Source: Paracoccaceae bacterium
GTDB lineage: Bacteria; Pseudomonadota; Alphaproteobacteria; Rhodobacterales; Rhodobacteraceae
NCBI GenBank assembly: GCA_021648225.1
Contig: JAKITE010000009.1
Coordinates: 1 to 42,402 of the forward strand
DNA: 42,402 bases
Direction: 5' to 3'
Shown here: positions 32,607 through 40,727 of the stretch, in pieces
Position numbering within the stretch: the stretch's first letter is position 1
Layout of the letters: each line of letters starts with the position of its first letter
Translations under genes and position numbers: made by a program
The notes under the pieces: model-generated
What the model saw: the letters and a program-made list of their open reading frames with translations, nothing else
Databases searched by the model: none
Told to the model about the DNA's origin: nothing

Positions 32607-33953
32607 ATGGCAATATCTGAAATTATGGTTCAAGGCGAAAAAGCCCGACTTTTTCCCGTGGTTAGCGAAACCAATAAAGAAAACCGGATCGCTGCCATTT
32701 TTTTGGCGCTGCTGCCGCTTTTGCCTGACCTTACCGCAAAGCTTATGCAGAGCATAAATATCCGAACCGGTGTGCGGACCTCGATAGAATGTTTTACCGA
32801 GGTTGTTTTGAAAAATGATTCCGAAAAGAAGGACCGGCCAGACGGGTTAATTGTTATCAAAAGCGGTGGCAAAATGCGGTTGGCGCTTGTCGAATTCAAG
32901 ATTGGCAAAAAGGATTTGGAGCAGGATCAGGTTGAGCGTTATCTGAAACTGGCAAAAGATCATGGCATTGAAAATGTCATTACAATCAGCAATCAATTTG
33001 TAGCGCGCGCAGACCATCCGCCCATTCAAGTCTCAAAAACTCTGCTCAAAAAGGTAGGGCTTTTCCACTGGTCATGGATGTCAATTTTGACAAATTGCCA
33101 ATTGCTATTAACCGAAGATATGATTGCTGATCCATTACAAAAAATGATGCTGGAGGAATTCATCCGTTTTCTGACCCATCCTTCCACCGGTGTTGCCGGA
33201 TTTACCCAAATGAACAAAGGCTGGAAAGATGTAGTTACAAAAGCAAAAACCGGGGCATTGTTGCAGAAATCTGCCCCGGAAGTAGAAGCAACAGTTGCTG
33301 GCTGGCTGGAGGAGCAACGCGACATTTGTTTGTTATTGTCCCGAATGGTTGGCAAACCGGTTCAGCAGAAAATCAACGCCAAATTGCTTAAAGACAATGT
33401 ATTGCGGCTTAAAACCGAAATTGCCAAATTCTGTGAAACAAAAGACCTTACCGCGATTTATCAAGTGCCGGATGCTGCCTCTGATATATTGGTTGAGGCA
33501 GATCTGACGCGACGGACCATTGATGTTTCAATGAAGGTTAAAGCCCCCGCAAATAAACAATCAACCAAGGCCAGGGTAAACTGGCTTTTGCGCATGATAA
33601 AAGATGAAGATGATCGGATAATTATCCGAGCGTTTTGGCCATCTAAGGTTGGGCATACCCAAAACCGACTGGCAGATTTACGCGAAAAGCCCAAAATTAT
33701 TCAGGCTGAAAACGCGAAACTTGCGCCGCATAGTTTCCAGATATTACTGATTGAACCTCTTGCCGGACGATTTGCCGGAACCCGAACCTTCATTGAGGAT
33801 GTTGAACGTATTGTTCCCGAGTTTTACTCCTTGGTTGGTCAACACTTAAAGGCATGGCAACCCAGCGCCCCAAAGCTGCGTGCTCCAAAAGAAGATCAAG
33901 GCGAATCGCCATCCTTACTAACTTTGACAAAACCAATTCCGGCATCGAGTTGA
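32607..33953 (+). CDS. Unrecognised protein with a PD-(D/E)XK nuclease-like signature
   Basis: About 448 residues, family not recognised. The N-terminal part (about residues 60-120) has the PD-(D/E)XK nuclease layout. An acidic residue in the first helix (Glu65) precedes Asp79 in DRPDGLIVI, then Glu96 and Lys98 in ALVEFKIGKKD, and a QDQVERYLKL helix with the Gln and Arg-Tyr common in this fold. The remaining 330 residues are helical and charged with no known domain. I chose ATG 32607 after GGGGTGGG; ATG 32532 would add 25 residues of unlikely composition. It stands alone, looks more AT-rich than its neighbours and is divergent from aspS, which suggests an accessory gene. Confidence 0.7.
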   Translation: MAISEIMVQGEKARLFPVVSETNKENRIAAIFLALLPLLPDLTAKLMQSINIRTGVRTSIECFTEVVLKNDSEKKDRPDGLIVIKSGGKMRLALVEFKIGKKDLEQDQVERYLKLAKDHGIENVITISNQFVARADHPPIQVSKTLLKKVGLFHWSWMSILTNCQLLLTEDMIADPLQKMMLEEFIRFLTHPSTGVAGFTQMNKGWKDVVTKAKTGALLQKSAPEVEATVAGWLEEQRDICLLLSRMVGKPVQQKINAKLLKDNVLRLKTEIAKFCETKDLTAIYQVPDAASDILVEADLTRRTIDVSMKVKAPANKQSTKARVNWLLRMIKDEDDRIIIRAFWPSKVGHTQNRLADLREKPKIIQAENAKLAPHSFQILLIEPLAGRFAGTRTFIEDVERIVPEFYSLVGQHLKAWQPSAPKLRAPKEDQGESPSLLTLTKPIPASS

Positions 33954-33972
33954 TCCAAATGCAGCTTTGGAT
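33953..33972. repeat. Perfect inverted repeat after the nuclease-like gene
   Basis: ATCCAAA (33953-33959) and TTTGGAT (33966-33972) are exact complements with a six-base loop, starting at the last base of the TGA stop codon of the nuclease-like gene. It could be a terminator hairpin, though the stem is AT-rich and no U-tract follows, or an operator for the sugar dehydrogenase gene 64 bases downstream. Confidence 0.35.
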
Positions 33973-34036
33973 GCAATTTGGAAAACCCTGCAAAATGCTC
34001 TATTCTTTGGGCGGATAAACAAAAGGAACCACTACA

Positions 34037-35137
34037 ATGCGCCTGATAACCGGATTATTTCTTACTTTCTTGGCCAATCCGATTTTTGCCCAAAACACCC
34101 GCGACTATGTGCTGGCTGAGGTCGCGCGCAGTTTTGACAGCCCTATATTTGTAACTGCCGCACCGGATGACTCGCGGCTTTTTGTGGTGCAGCAAAACGG
34201 GGTAATCGCGGTTTTGCAAGCCGGAGAGACCCGCGAAGTGCTGGATATCCGCAATCGCGTTACCCATGCGGGCGAGGCCGGTTTGCTGGGCATGGCGCTC
34301 CATCCTGATTTTCTGGAAAACGGGCTGGCCTATATTTCCTATACCACCGGCAATCTTACCAGCATGATCGAGGAAATCCACTATGATTTTGCCAACGGGC
34401 GGTTTGATAACCAACCGGTTCGGGTGATTTACCGGCTGGATCAACCCGCACGCAATCATAATGGCGGCATGATTGCCTTTGGGCCGGATGGCTATCTTTT
34501 TGCCGGGTTTGGTGATGGTGGCGGCGCAAATGATACTTACGCAAACGGGCAAAACCTTGACACTGCGCTTGGCACGATCTTGCGCATTGATGTTGATAAC
34601 CCGCGCAATTTAGTGCCCCGAACCAACCCGCAGCCAAATGGCCCTGCGCCTTTGGCATGGGCTTATGGTTTGCGCAATCCGTGGCGGTTCTCGTTTGACG
34701 GAGATTTGCTGTTTATCGGCGATGTCGGCCAATCAACAGCCGAGGAAATCAGCGTGGTTTCAGCAGGCTCCAGCGGCTTGAACCTTGGCTGGCCGGATGC
34801 CGAAGGCGCCACCTGTCTGGCAAGGCCGGATTGCAAATCACAAGGCTATGTAGCGCCGGTTTTGACCTATCCAACCGGCGATGGCTGCGCGATTACCGGT
34901 GGCTATGTTTATCGCGGCGCGGCCCTGCCCGAATTGCGCGGCACCTATTTTTACGGTGATTTTTGCAATGGCCGGATTTTCAGCTTTGAATATAAAAACG
35001 GCAAAGCAACCGCACAGAGGTCTTGGGCTGCCGATCTGGGCGAAGTGGACTTGTTAGCCAGCTTCGGGCTGGACGGGTTTGGCGAGCTATATGTTGTGTC
35101 ATTAGCAGGCATAATTTACCGGCTGGAACGCAGATAG
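34037..35137 (+). CDS. Exported PQQ-dependent sugar dehydrogenase family protein (GSDH)
   Basis: A 366-residue periplasmic beta-propeller of the soluble glucose/sorbosone dehydrogenase family. The signal peptide is MRLITGLFLTFLANPIFAQ. Family motifs are LFVVQQNGVIAVL, GEAGLLGMALHPDF, ARNHNGGMIAFGPDGYLFAG with the His expected at the PQQ site, GDGGGANDTYANGQNLDT, AYGLRNPWRFSFDGDL and FIGDVGQSTAEEIS. These enzymes oxidise sugars using PQQ; several relatives have unknown substrates, so the substrate here is open. The ribosome site AAAGGA lies about ten bases before ATG. It is a single gene, with a structured non-coding stretch downstream. Confidence 0.92.
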   Translation: MRLITGLFLTFLANPIFAQNTRDYVLAEVARSFDSPIFVTAAPDDSRLFVVQQNGVIAVLQAGETREVLDIRNRVTHAGEAGLLGMALHPDFLENGLAYISYTTGNLTSMIEEIHYDFANGRFDNQPVRVIYRLDQPARNHNGGMIAFGPDGYLFAGFGDGGGANDTYANGQNLDTALGTILRIDVDNPRNLVPRTNPQPNGPAPLAWAYGLRNPWRFSFDGDLLFIGDVGQSTAEEISVVSAGSSGLNLGWPDAEGATCLARPDCKSQGYVAPVLTYPTGDGCAITGGYVYRGAALPELRGTYFYGDFCNGRIFSFEYKNGKATAQRSWAADLGEVDLLASFGLDGFGELYVVSLAGIIYRLERR

Positions 35138-35430
35138 ACCCGCATAAAATTTCAAACCATTTCACACCAATACATTTCGAATTTTACGGGTAAAAAAATT
35201 GCACTAACCGCCCTGTCTTGTTAGAACCAACAAGTGACAGTCAGGGCAGAAGCCCGTGTCGGGGCAAAGCCCTGCTTTCATCCAAAACATCGATATACTC
35301 TTGGCCGCAGAATGGGCGAGGCGCAATGCATTTGCGTGTTGCGCTGGTGGGTCGGGGGGGCTTCTTTCGCGAAAAGCCCCCCCGAAATTTTACGCCCTCT
35401 TTTATTATAAAAACGGTGTAATGCCGAATA
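35138..35430. other. 293-base non-coding region between convergent genes, rich in inverted repeats
   Basis: No convincing gene. The first 70 bases are AT-rich. From about 35210 to 35383 there is a dense series of inverted repeats. First is CTTGTT/AACAAG (35217-35222 and 35229-35234). CAGGGC (35242-35247) can pair with GCCCTG upstream (35210-35215) or downstream (35269-35274). The latter encloses GCCC/GGGC (35252-35255 and 35262-35265). Next come GCGCAA/TTGCGC (35321-35326 and 35339-35344) and a 10-pair hairpin at 35354-35383. Short open frames here are not recognisable proteins. It may be a structured RNA or a dispersed repeat element. Confidence 0.6.
35354..35383. terminator. GC-rich hairpin, possible terminator between convergent genes
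   Basis: GGGGGGGCTT (35354-35363) pairs perfectly with AAGCCCCCCC (35374-35383) around a ten-base loop. It lies 217 bases after the sugar dehydrogenase stop and 48 bases from the EVE gene stop. The plus-strand sequence after it contains ATTTTA but no clean U-run. It could stop transcripts from either side, or be the last arm of a larger structured element. Confidence 0.45.
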
Positions 35431-35853
35431 TTATTTCGTCACATATCCACCCATATCACAGATAATCTGCCATTCAGCCGCCGTTACCGGCTGCACGGAA
35501 AGGCGGGTGTTATTAACCAAAACCATGCCTTTCAGCCGTTCGTCCGCTTTGCAATCATCCAGCGTCACAGGCGTAGGAAACGGCCCGACCGCCTTGATAT
35601 CCACACATTCCCAGCGCGCATCATCGGTGGTGCTGTCGGGATGGGCCAGCGCGCAAACTTCCACCACGCCCATGATACATTTTTCTTTTATGGAGTGGTA
35701 AAAGAACGCCAAATCGCCCAGTTCCATCAGCCGCATATTGTTGCGTGCCTGATAATTCCGCACCCCGTCCCATTGCTCGCCAATATTGCCTTTGGCGACC
35801 TGATCATCCCAGCTCCACGCGTTGGGTTCGGATTTGAAAAGCCAGTATTTCAT
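35431..35853 (-). CDS. EVE domain-containing protein
   Basis: A 140-residue stand-alone EVE protein (MKYWLFKSEPNAWSWDDQV, WDGVRNYQARNNMRLMELGD, AFFYHSIKEKCIMGVVEVC, ARWECVDIKAVGPF). EVE folds are PUA-related and bind modified bases in DNA or RNA; the single-domain form is widespread and often lies near housekeeping genes. It follows gpsA by four bases and is the last gene of the tsaD-gpsA-EVE operon. In many Rhodobacterales a YciI-like gene lies between gpsA and EVE; none is present here. Confidence 0.92.
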   Translation of the reverse strand: MKYWLFKSEPNAWSWDDQVAKGNIGEQWDGVRNYQARNNMRLMELGDLAFFYHSIKEKCIMGVVEVCALAHPDSTTDDARWECVDIKAVGPFPTPVTLDDCKADERLKGMVLVNNTRLSVQPVTAAEWQIICDMGGYVTK

Positions 35854-35857
35854 CGGG

Positions 35858-36799
35858 TTACTCCTGTTTCAAGGGGCGGGAAAGCAAGGCATCCATTGCA
35901 TCCCCAAGGCTGATTTTCTGGTCGATAATGGCGCTGACAGCATCGGCAATCGGCGTGTCGACCGTAATGGTTTTTGCCACGGCTTTGGCGGTTGCAACCC
36001 CTTCAACCGTGGCGCCTGCATCGGGTAAATTCCCCTGCCCAATCGCCAGCCCCATAGCAAAATTCCGTGATTTGGCGCTGCCACAGGTCAGGGTCAAATC
36101 TCCCAGCCCTGACAGGCCTTGCAAGGTTTCCGGCCTTGCCCCCATGGCCACCCCGACCCGCTGCATTTCCGCAAACCCGCGCGTCAAAACCGCAGCCCGT
36201 GCGCTTTCGCCCAGCCCTGCGCCGATGGTCATGCCACAAGCCAGCGCGATGACGTTTTTCAACGCACCGCCAAGCTGCGCGCCCAGCGGGTCATCCGACA
36301 GATAAAGCCGCAAGCGCGGCGTGGATAAAAGATGCTGTAATTGCTGGCCAACCTTGCCATTATCACAAGCCAAAGTCAGCGCAGTAGGCAGGCCCCGCGC
36401 AATATCGGCCGCAAAGCTGGGGCCGGTTAGCACTGCCAGTGTGGCGGTTGAATGCCGCGCCACAATCTGCGTTTGCAGCGCGCCGCTAGCCATATCTATA
36501 CCCTTGGCACAAAGGATCAGCGGCGCATTTGGCAAGGGGTGATCCGCCAGAAAACTGTCGGTTTGCTGGGCCGGGATCACAAGCAAATTTGCCTCGCAGC
36601 TTTGTAAACCTGCCAAATCTTCGGTCACCATCAGCGATTCTGGAAACGCGATTTCGGGCAAATATCCAGCGTTGCAGCGCGCCGATTGCATGGTTTTGGC
36701 ATTGCTGCGCGACCAAAGCAAAACATTTTTGTCCGCCCGCGCCAATGCCACCGCCAATGAAGTGCCGAATGCGCCTGCGCCGATCACCCCGATGCTCAT
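35858..36799 (-). CDS. gpsA: NAD(P)H-dependent glycerol-3-phosphate dehydrogenase
   Basis: A 313-residue enzyme reducing dihydroxyacetone phosphate to sn-glycerol-3-phosphate for phospholipid synthesis. The Rossmann motif is IGVIGAGAFGTSLAVALA at the N-terminus, followed by NLLVIPAQQTDSFL, LTGPSFAADIARGLPTALTL, GGALKNVIALACGM with the catalytic Lys, and SARAAVLTRGFAEM. Length is normal. Its ATG overlaps the tsaD stop by four bases and the EVE gene follows after four bases, so the three are one operon. Confidence 0.96.
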   Translation of the reverse strand: MSIGVIGAGAFGTSLAVALARADKNVLLWSRSNAKTMQSARCNAGYLPEIAFPESLMVTEDLAGLQSCEANLLVIPAQQTDSFLADHPLPNAPLILCAKGIDMASGALQTQIVARHSTATLAVLTGPSFAADIARGLPTALTLACDNGKVGQQLQHLLSTPRLRLYLSDDPLGAQLGGALKNVIALACGMTIGAGLGESARAAVLTRGFAEMQRVGVAMGARPETLQGLSGLGDLTLTCGSAKSRNFAMGLAIGQGNLPDAGATVEGVATAKAVAKTITVDTPIADAVSAIIDQKISLGDAMDALLSRPLKQE

Positions 36800-37878
36800 G
36801 CTTTTGCGCCTTTCTTGCCCGAACCCAACATCGGTTTTGCGTTGCTATCCAGCGGCCAGCGCGGCCTTGCCGCCAGTGTCAGATCATCAAAATCACCAGC
36901 CTGAAACCGTTCCAACCCTGCCCATGCAATCATGGCGGCATTATCGGTGCAAAGCTTTAATGGCGGCGCACTAAACCTGAATCCAGCTGCTTGCGCTGCT
37001 TGTCTAAGTGCTGCACCAATGGTTTTATTGGCCGCAACGCCTCCGGCAACTGCAAAACTTGTCACATCAAATCTTGCCGCAAATTCAGCCATGGCACGGC
37101 GGGATTTTTCTGCCAACACATCCGATACCGCCGCCTGAAAACCAGCGCATAAGTCGGCGCGGTCTTGTTTGGTCAGGCCGGATTTTTCAGCAACAACCGC
37201 CTCGCTGGCGCGGCGCAAGGCGGTTTTCAGACCGGAAAACGACATATCACAGCCAGCCCTGTCCAACAATGGACGGGGGAATTTGAACCGCGCAGGGTCT
37301 CCCTTTTTGGCCTCGGATTCAACCAATGGCCCGCCGGGATAGCCAAGGCCCAGAATACGCGCGGTTTTGTCAAATGCCTCGCCGGGGGCATCATCAATGG
37401 TACCGCCCAGCCGGTGAAACTTGTCCGCAGCCTCGACCGCCAAAAACTGGCAATGGCCACCCGAAACCAGCAACATCAGGTATGGAAATGCCAAGCCATC
37501 GGTCAGGCGCGGGGTTAAGGCGTGGCCAGCCAGATGATTGACACCGATAACGGGCTTGCCGGTGCCAACCGCCAGCCCTTTGGCAAACATCACACCCGAC
37601 ATCACGCCGCCAATCAGCCCCGGTCCGGCGGTTACGGCAATCGCGTCAATTTCAGCCAGCGTAATGCCTGCTTTTTTCAGCGCGGCCTCAGCACAAATAT
37701 CCAGCCGCTCTGCGTGGGCGCGGGCGGCGATTTCGGGGACAACCCCGCCAAAACCGGCATGCAGATCATTCTGACCCATCACAATATTTGACAAAATGCT
37801 GCGATCAGCGCGCACCACGGCTGCCGCCGTATCGTCGCAGCTGCTTTCCAGCCCCAGAATTGTGATTGTTTGTTCCAT
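36796..37878 (-). CDS. tsaD: tRNA threonylcarbamoyl transferase TsaD
   Basis: A 360-residue Kae1/TsaD protein that transfers the threonylcarbamoyl group to A37 of ANN-decoding tRNAs, working with TsaB, TsaC and TsaE. Signatures are ILGLESSCDDTAAAVV, GGVVPEIAARAHAERLD, the metal-binding GVNHLAGHALTPRL and GGHCQFLAVEA. ATG 37878 (MEQTITILG) fits the family start; a further in-frame ATG at 37914 would read into the hemC coding sequence. It heads an operon with gpsA and the EVE gene. Only 24 bases separate its start from that of hemC on the other strand, so the promoters must overlap the coding regions. Confidence 0.96.
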   Translation of the reverse strand: MEQTITILGLESSCDDTAAAVVRADRSILSNIVMGQNDLHAGFGGVVPEIAARAHAERLDICAEAALKKAGITLAEIDAIAVTAGPGLIGGVMSGVMFAKGLAVGTGKPVIGVNHLAGHALTPRLTDGLAFPYLMLLVSGGHCQFLAVEAADKFHRLGGTIDDAPGEAFDKTARILGLGYPGGPLVESEAKKGDPARFKFPRPLLDRAGCDMSFSGLKTALRRASEAVVAEKSGLTKQDRADLCAGFQAAVSDVLAEKSRRAMAEFAARFDVTSFAVAGGVAANKTIGAALRQAAQAAGFRFSAPPLKLCTDNAAMIAWAGLERFQAGDFDDLTLAARPRWPLDSNAKPMLGSGKKGAKA

Positions 37879-37902
37879 GGCAAATGGGGTATCACCCTGC
37901 GC

Positions 37903-38835
37903 ATGAGCAAGCAATATAACATCGACACACCCTTGAAAATCGGCACGCGCGGGTCACCCTTGGCGCTGAAACAAGCCGTGGAAACCCGTAGCCTTTTGAT
38001 GCAGGCGCATGATCTGCCCGAATCCGCTTTTGCCATCACGGTTATTCAAACCACCGGCGATGCGGTGCAAGACCGGCCCTTGTCGGAAATCGGCGGTAAA
38101 GGTCTGTTTACCAAAGAAATTCAAGAGGCATTGCTGGACGGGCGCATAGATATTGCCGTGCATTCTTTCAAAGATGTGGCGACAAAACTGCCTGACGATC
38201 TGGTGATCAATACCTGCTTGCCGCGCGAAGACGTGCGCGATGCGTTTATCAGCCGCAAATATAGCAGCATTGACGAATTGCCGTTGGGTGCGGTTGTGGG
38301 CACTTCCAGCTTGCGACGCCGCGCGCAATTGCTGACCATGCGGCCAGACCTGCGGTTGGTGGAATTTCGCGGCAATGTGCAAACGCGGCTGAAAAAGCTG
38401 GATGCCGGCGTGGCCGAAGCCACCTTTCTGGCCTGTGCGGGCCTGCACCGGCTGGGCAATTTCGACATTGCCAACCCGATTGAAACCGATGTGATGCTGC
38501 CCGCCGTGGCCCAAGGCGCGATTGCCATTGAACAACGGCGCGGGGATGGTGCGATCAGCGAAATGCTCGCGCCGGTTCACCACACCGAGACCCTGCTTCG
38601 CACCAGTGTCGAGCGGGCCTTTTTGGCAGAACTCGATGGTTCCTGCCGCACGCCGATTGGTGGTTTGGCGGTGATTAACGGCAGCGAGGTTGTATTTCGC
38701 GGTGAAATCATCCGGCCCGACGGGTCGCAACTGTTCAAAGGTGAATGGCGCGGGGCAATTTCTGACGCCGTGAAAATCGGCGCGGCTGCCGGTATTAAAT
38801 TGCGCGCCAAAGGCGGGGAGGGGTTCTTTGCCTAG
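37903..38835 (+). CDS. hemC: Hydroxymethylbilane synthase (porphobilinogen deaminase)
   Basis: A 310-residue enzyme that polymerises four porphobilinogens to hydroxymethylbilane. It has LKIGTRGSPLALKQAVE, GGKGLFTKEIQEALLDGRID, AVHSFKDVATKLP, VGTSSLRRRAQLL, EFRGNVQTRLKKL and LDGSCRTPIGG, where Cys248 carries the dipyrromethane cofactor. The ATG at 37903 is only 24 bases from the tsaD start; an earlier in-frame ATG at 37870 would overlap tsaD. The preceding bases contain ATGGGG, a weak ribosome site. Its last codons overlap the start of hemD by eight bases, so the two consecutive heme-pathway enzymes are coupled. Confidence 0.97.
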   Translation: MSKQYNIDTPLKIGTRGSPLALKQAVETRSLLMQAHDLPESAFAITVIQTTGDAVQDRPLSEIGGKGLFTKEIQEALLDGRIDIAVHSFKDVATKLPDDLVINTCLPREDVRDAFISRKYSSIDELPLGAVVGTSSLRRRAQLLTMRPDLRLVEFRGNVQTRLKKLDAGVAEATFLACAGLHRLGNFDIANPIETDVMLPAVAQGAIAIEQRRGDGAISEMLAPVHHTETLLRTSVERAFLAELDGSCRTPIGGLAVINGSEVVFRGEIIRPDGSQLFKGEWRGAISDAVKIGAAAGIKLRAKGGEGFFA

Positions 38836-39481
38836 AACCCTTTTGCTAACCCGCGCGCGCTTGCAAGCCAAAGCCTTTGCAGCAGAACTTGCGCGGATCA
38901 GTGAAATCAAATGCCATATCGCCCCGATGCAGGAAATGCGGGATTTGCCGGTCGAGATTGATTTTGATGGCGTGGATGCCTTGGTTTTTACCTCGAAAAA
39001 CGGCGTTAAAAGTTTTGCCCAACGCTGGCAGCGGCGCGGTATTCCGGTATATTGTGTTGGCCCTGCTACGGCGGATATGGCATCGGATTTGGGCATGGTC
39101 GCCCATGCGGCCAGCGGAAATTCGCAGTCCTTGGCGGCATTAATCAATAGCGCTGATGTTCAACACCCGCTGCATCTTCACGGGCTGCACAAGGCCGGTG
39201 ATTTGCCGATTAAAGGCCGGAGCATTGCTATTTATGAACAGGTAGCCTTGCCGCTGGATGCTAAAACAATTGATCTGCTTGCTGCGGGGGGGCTTGATGC
39301 AATTGCGTTGTTTTCACCGCGTTCCGCACAGATGTTGGCGGATGTCTGGCAAGCAAACTGGCCGAAGGCTGAATTTTATTGCATCAGCAAAGCCACAGCG
39401 GAGCCGGTTGAAAATATCGGCAAAACCCGTATCAGCAGCCAGCCAAGCGCCAATGCCATGCTGGCCTTGCTGATTGATTAA
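38828..39481 (+). CDS. hemD: Uroporphyrinogen-III synthase, TTG start
   Basis: A 217-residue enzyme closing hydroxymethylbilane to uroporphyrinogen III. Sequence conservation in this family is always low; recognisable parts are LLLTRARLQAKAFAAEL, VDALVFTSKNGVKSFAQRW, VYCVGPATADMASDLG and DAIALFSPRSAQML. It starts with TTG at 38828, five bases after a very strong ribosome site (GGGGAGGGG), overlapping the hemC stop by eight bases. There is no good ATG near. Position directly after hemC supports the assignment. A GTAG-hairpin with a U-rich tail follows at 39522-39552. Confidence 0.9.
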   Translation: MPRTLLLTRARLQAKAFAAELARISEIKCHIAPMQEMRDLPVEIDFDGVDALVFTSKNGVKSFAQRWQRRGIPVYCVGPATADMASDLGMVAHAASGNSQSLAALINSADVQHPLHLHGLHKAGDLPIKGRSIAIYEQVALPLDAKTIDLLAAGGLDAIALFSPRSAQMLADVWQANWPKAEFYCISKATAEPVENIGKTRISSQPSANAMLALLID

Positions 39482-39521
39482 GCATGGGCTGGAAAGGTGC
39501 CGCTGCACCTGTTATATGCCC

Positions 39522-39552
39522 GTAGGCTCGCCCTTTGGCGGGCTTTATCTTT
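39522..39552 (+). terminator. Hairpin with U-rich tail between hemD and rlmN
   Basis: GCTCGCC (39526-39532) and GGCGGGC (39537-39543) form a seven-pair stem (one G-T pair) with loop CTTT, followed by TTTATCTTT. This is the best intrinsic-terminator pattern in the window and suits the end of hemC-hemD. GTAG directly precedes the stem (39522-39525), so an REP-type origin is an alternative. A smaller perfect hairpin, AGGTGC/GCACCT, lies at 39495-39510. Confidence 0.55.
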
Positions 39553-39563
39553 AGGAATGCCCG

Positions 39564-40727
39564 ATGACCGACGCCCTCGCCCCAGATTTCAAAACTGTGC
39601 CTCGCGGGCCTGACCTTGCGATTAAACAAAACCTGCTGGGCCTAACCCGTGCGGTTTTACGTGAAAAGCTGATCGAGGTGGGTATAGCGGAAAAACAGGC
39701 CAAAATGCGTGCCAGCCAGCTTTGGCAGTGGATCTACCAAAAAGGCGTGCAGGATTTTGATGGGATGACCAACCTGTCAAAAGATTTTCGCGAAACGCTG
39801 GAACAGCATTTTACCGTGGAACGGCCGGAAATTGTCGAGAAACAAATCTCGATTGATGGCGCCCGCAAATACCTGCTGCGCATCGCTGGCGGGCACGAGG
39901 TCGAGGCTGTGTATATCCCCGATGAAAACCGTGGCACGCTTTGTATTTCCAGCCAAGTCGGCTGCACGTTGAATTGCACGTTTTGCCATACCGGCACCCA
40001 GAAACTGGTGCGTAACCTGACCGCTGGCGAGGTTGTCGCCCAAGTCATGGTGGCGCGCGATGATCTGGATGAATGGCATAGCGACCCCGGCCCGCAAATT
40101 GGCCGCCGTAAAATTACCAATGTGGTGCTGATGGGCATGGGCGAGCCGCTCTATAATTATGAAAACGTGCGCGACGCGATGCTGATTGTCATGGACAATG
40201 AGGGCATTTCAATTTCGCGCCGCCGTATTACCCTGTCCACATCGGGTGTGGTGCCTGAAATTGTCCGCGCCGGTGAGGAAATCGGCTGTTTGCTGGCGGT
40301 CAGTTTTCATGCGCCCACGAATGGCGTGCGCGATGTGCTGGTGCCGATCAACAAGAAATGGAACATCGAGGTCCTGCTGGAAACCCTGCGGAATTATCCG
40401 CGCCTGAGCAATTCCGAACGCATTACCTTTGAATATGTGATGCTGAAAGATGTGAACGATTCCGACGCAGACGCGCGGCGGCTGGTCAAACTGATCTCGG
40501 GCATTCCGGCCAAGATCAACCTTATTCCGTTTAACCCTTGGCCGGGCAGCAATTATGTGCGCTCCGACTGGGACCGGATCGAGGCATTTGCCGAAATCAT
40601 TAACGAGGCCGGTTATGCCAGCCCCGTGCGAACCCCGCGCGGCGAGGATATTATGGCCGCCTGTGGTCAACTGAAATCCGCATCGCAAAAAATCCGCAAA
40701 AGCAGCTTGAAGAGAGAGAAAATATAA
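39564..40727 (+). CDS. rlmN: Dual-specificity 23S rRNA/tRNA adenine-C2 methyltransferase RlmN
   Basis: A 387-residue radical SAM enzyme methylating C2 of A2503 in 23S rRNA and A37 in some tRNAs. The iron-sulfur motif is C134xxxC138xxC141 in GCTLNCTFCHTGTQKL. Other conserved parts are LWQWIYQKGVQDFDGMTNLS, VVLMGMGEPLYNYENV, RRITLSTSGVVPEI, LAVSFHAPTN, LIPFNPWPGSNY and the C-terminal Cys in DIMAACGQL, which forms the methylated Cys in this family. The start at 39564 follows TTTAGGA. The aldo/keto reductase gene begins immediately after its stop codon. Confidence 0.97.
   Translation: MTDALAPDFKTVPRGPDLAIKQNLLGLTRAVLREKLIEVGIAEKQAKMRASQLWQWIYQKGVQDFDGMTNLSKDFRETLEQHFTVERPEIVEKQISIDGARKYLLRIAGGHEVEAVYIPDENRGTLCISSQVGCTLNCTFCHTGTQKLVRNLTAGEVVAQVMVARDDLDEWHSDPGPQIGRRKITNVVLMGMGEPLYNYENVRDAMLIVMDNEGISISRRRITLSTSGVVPEIVRAGEEIGCLLAVSFHAPTNGVRDVLVPINKKWNIEVLLETLRNYPRLSNSERITFEYVMLKDVNDSDADARRLVKLISGIPAKINLIPFNPWPGSNYVRSDWDRIEAFAEIINEAGYASPVRTPRGEDIMAACGQLKSASQKIRKSSLKREKI

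Noticed and set aside
35218..35465. Short plus-strand frames of 67-69 codons downstream of the sugar dehydrogenase
   Set aside because: They run through nested inverted repeats and into the EVE gene, with no recognisable protein content; the region is better read as non-coding.
37954..39147. Minus-strand open frame of almost 400 codons opposite hemC and hemD
   Set aside because: Lies entirely antisense to two well-identified heme genes and encodes no recognisable protein.
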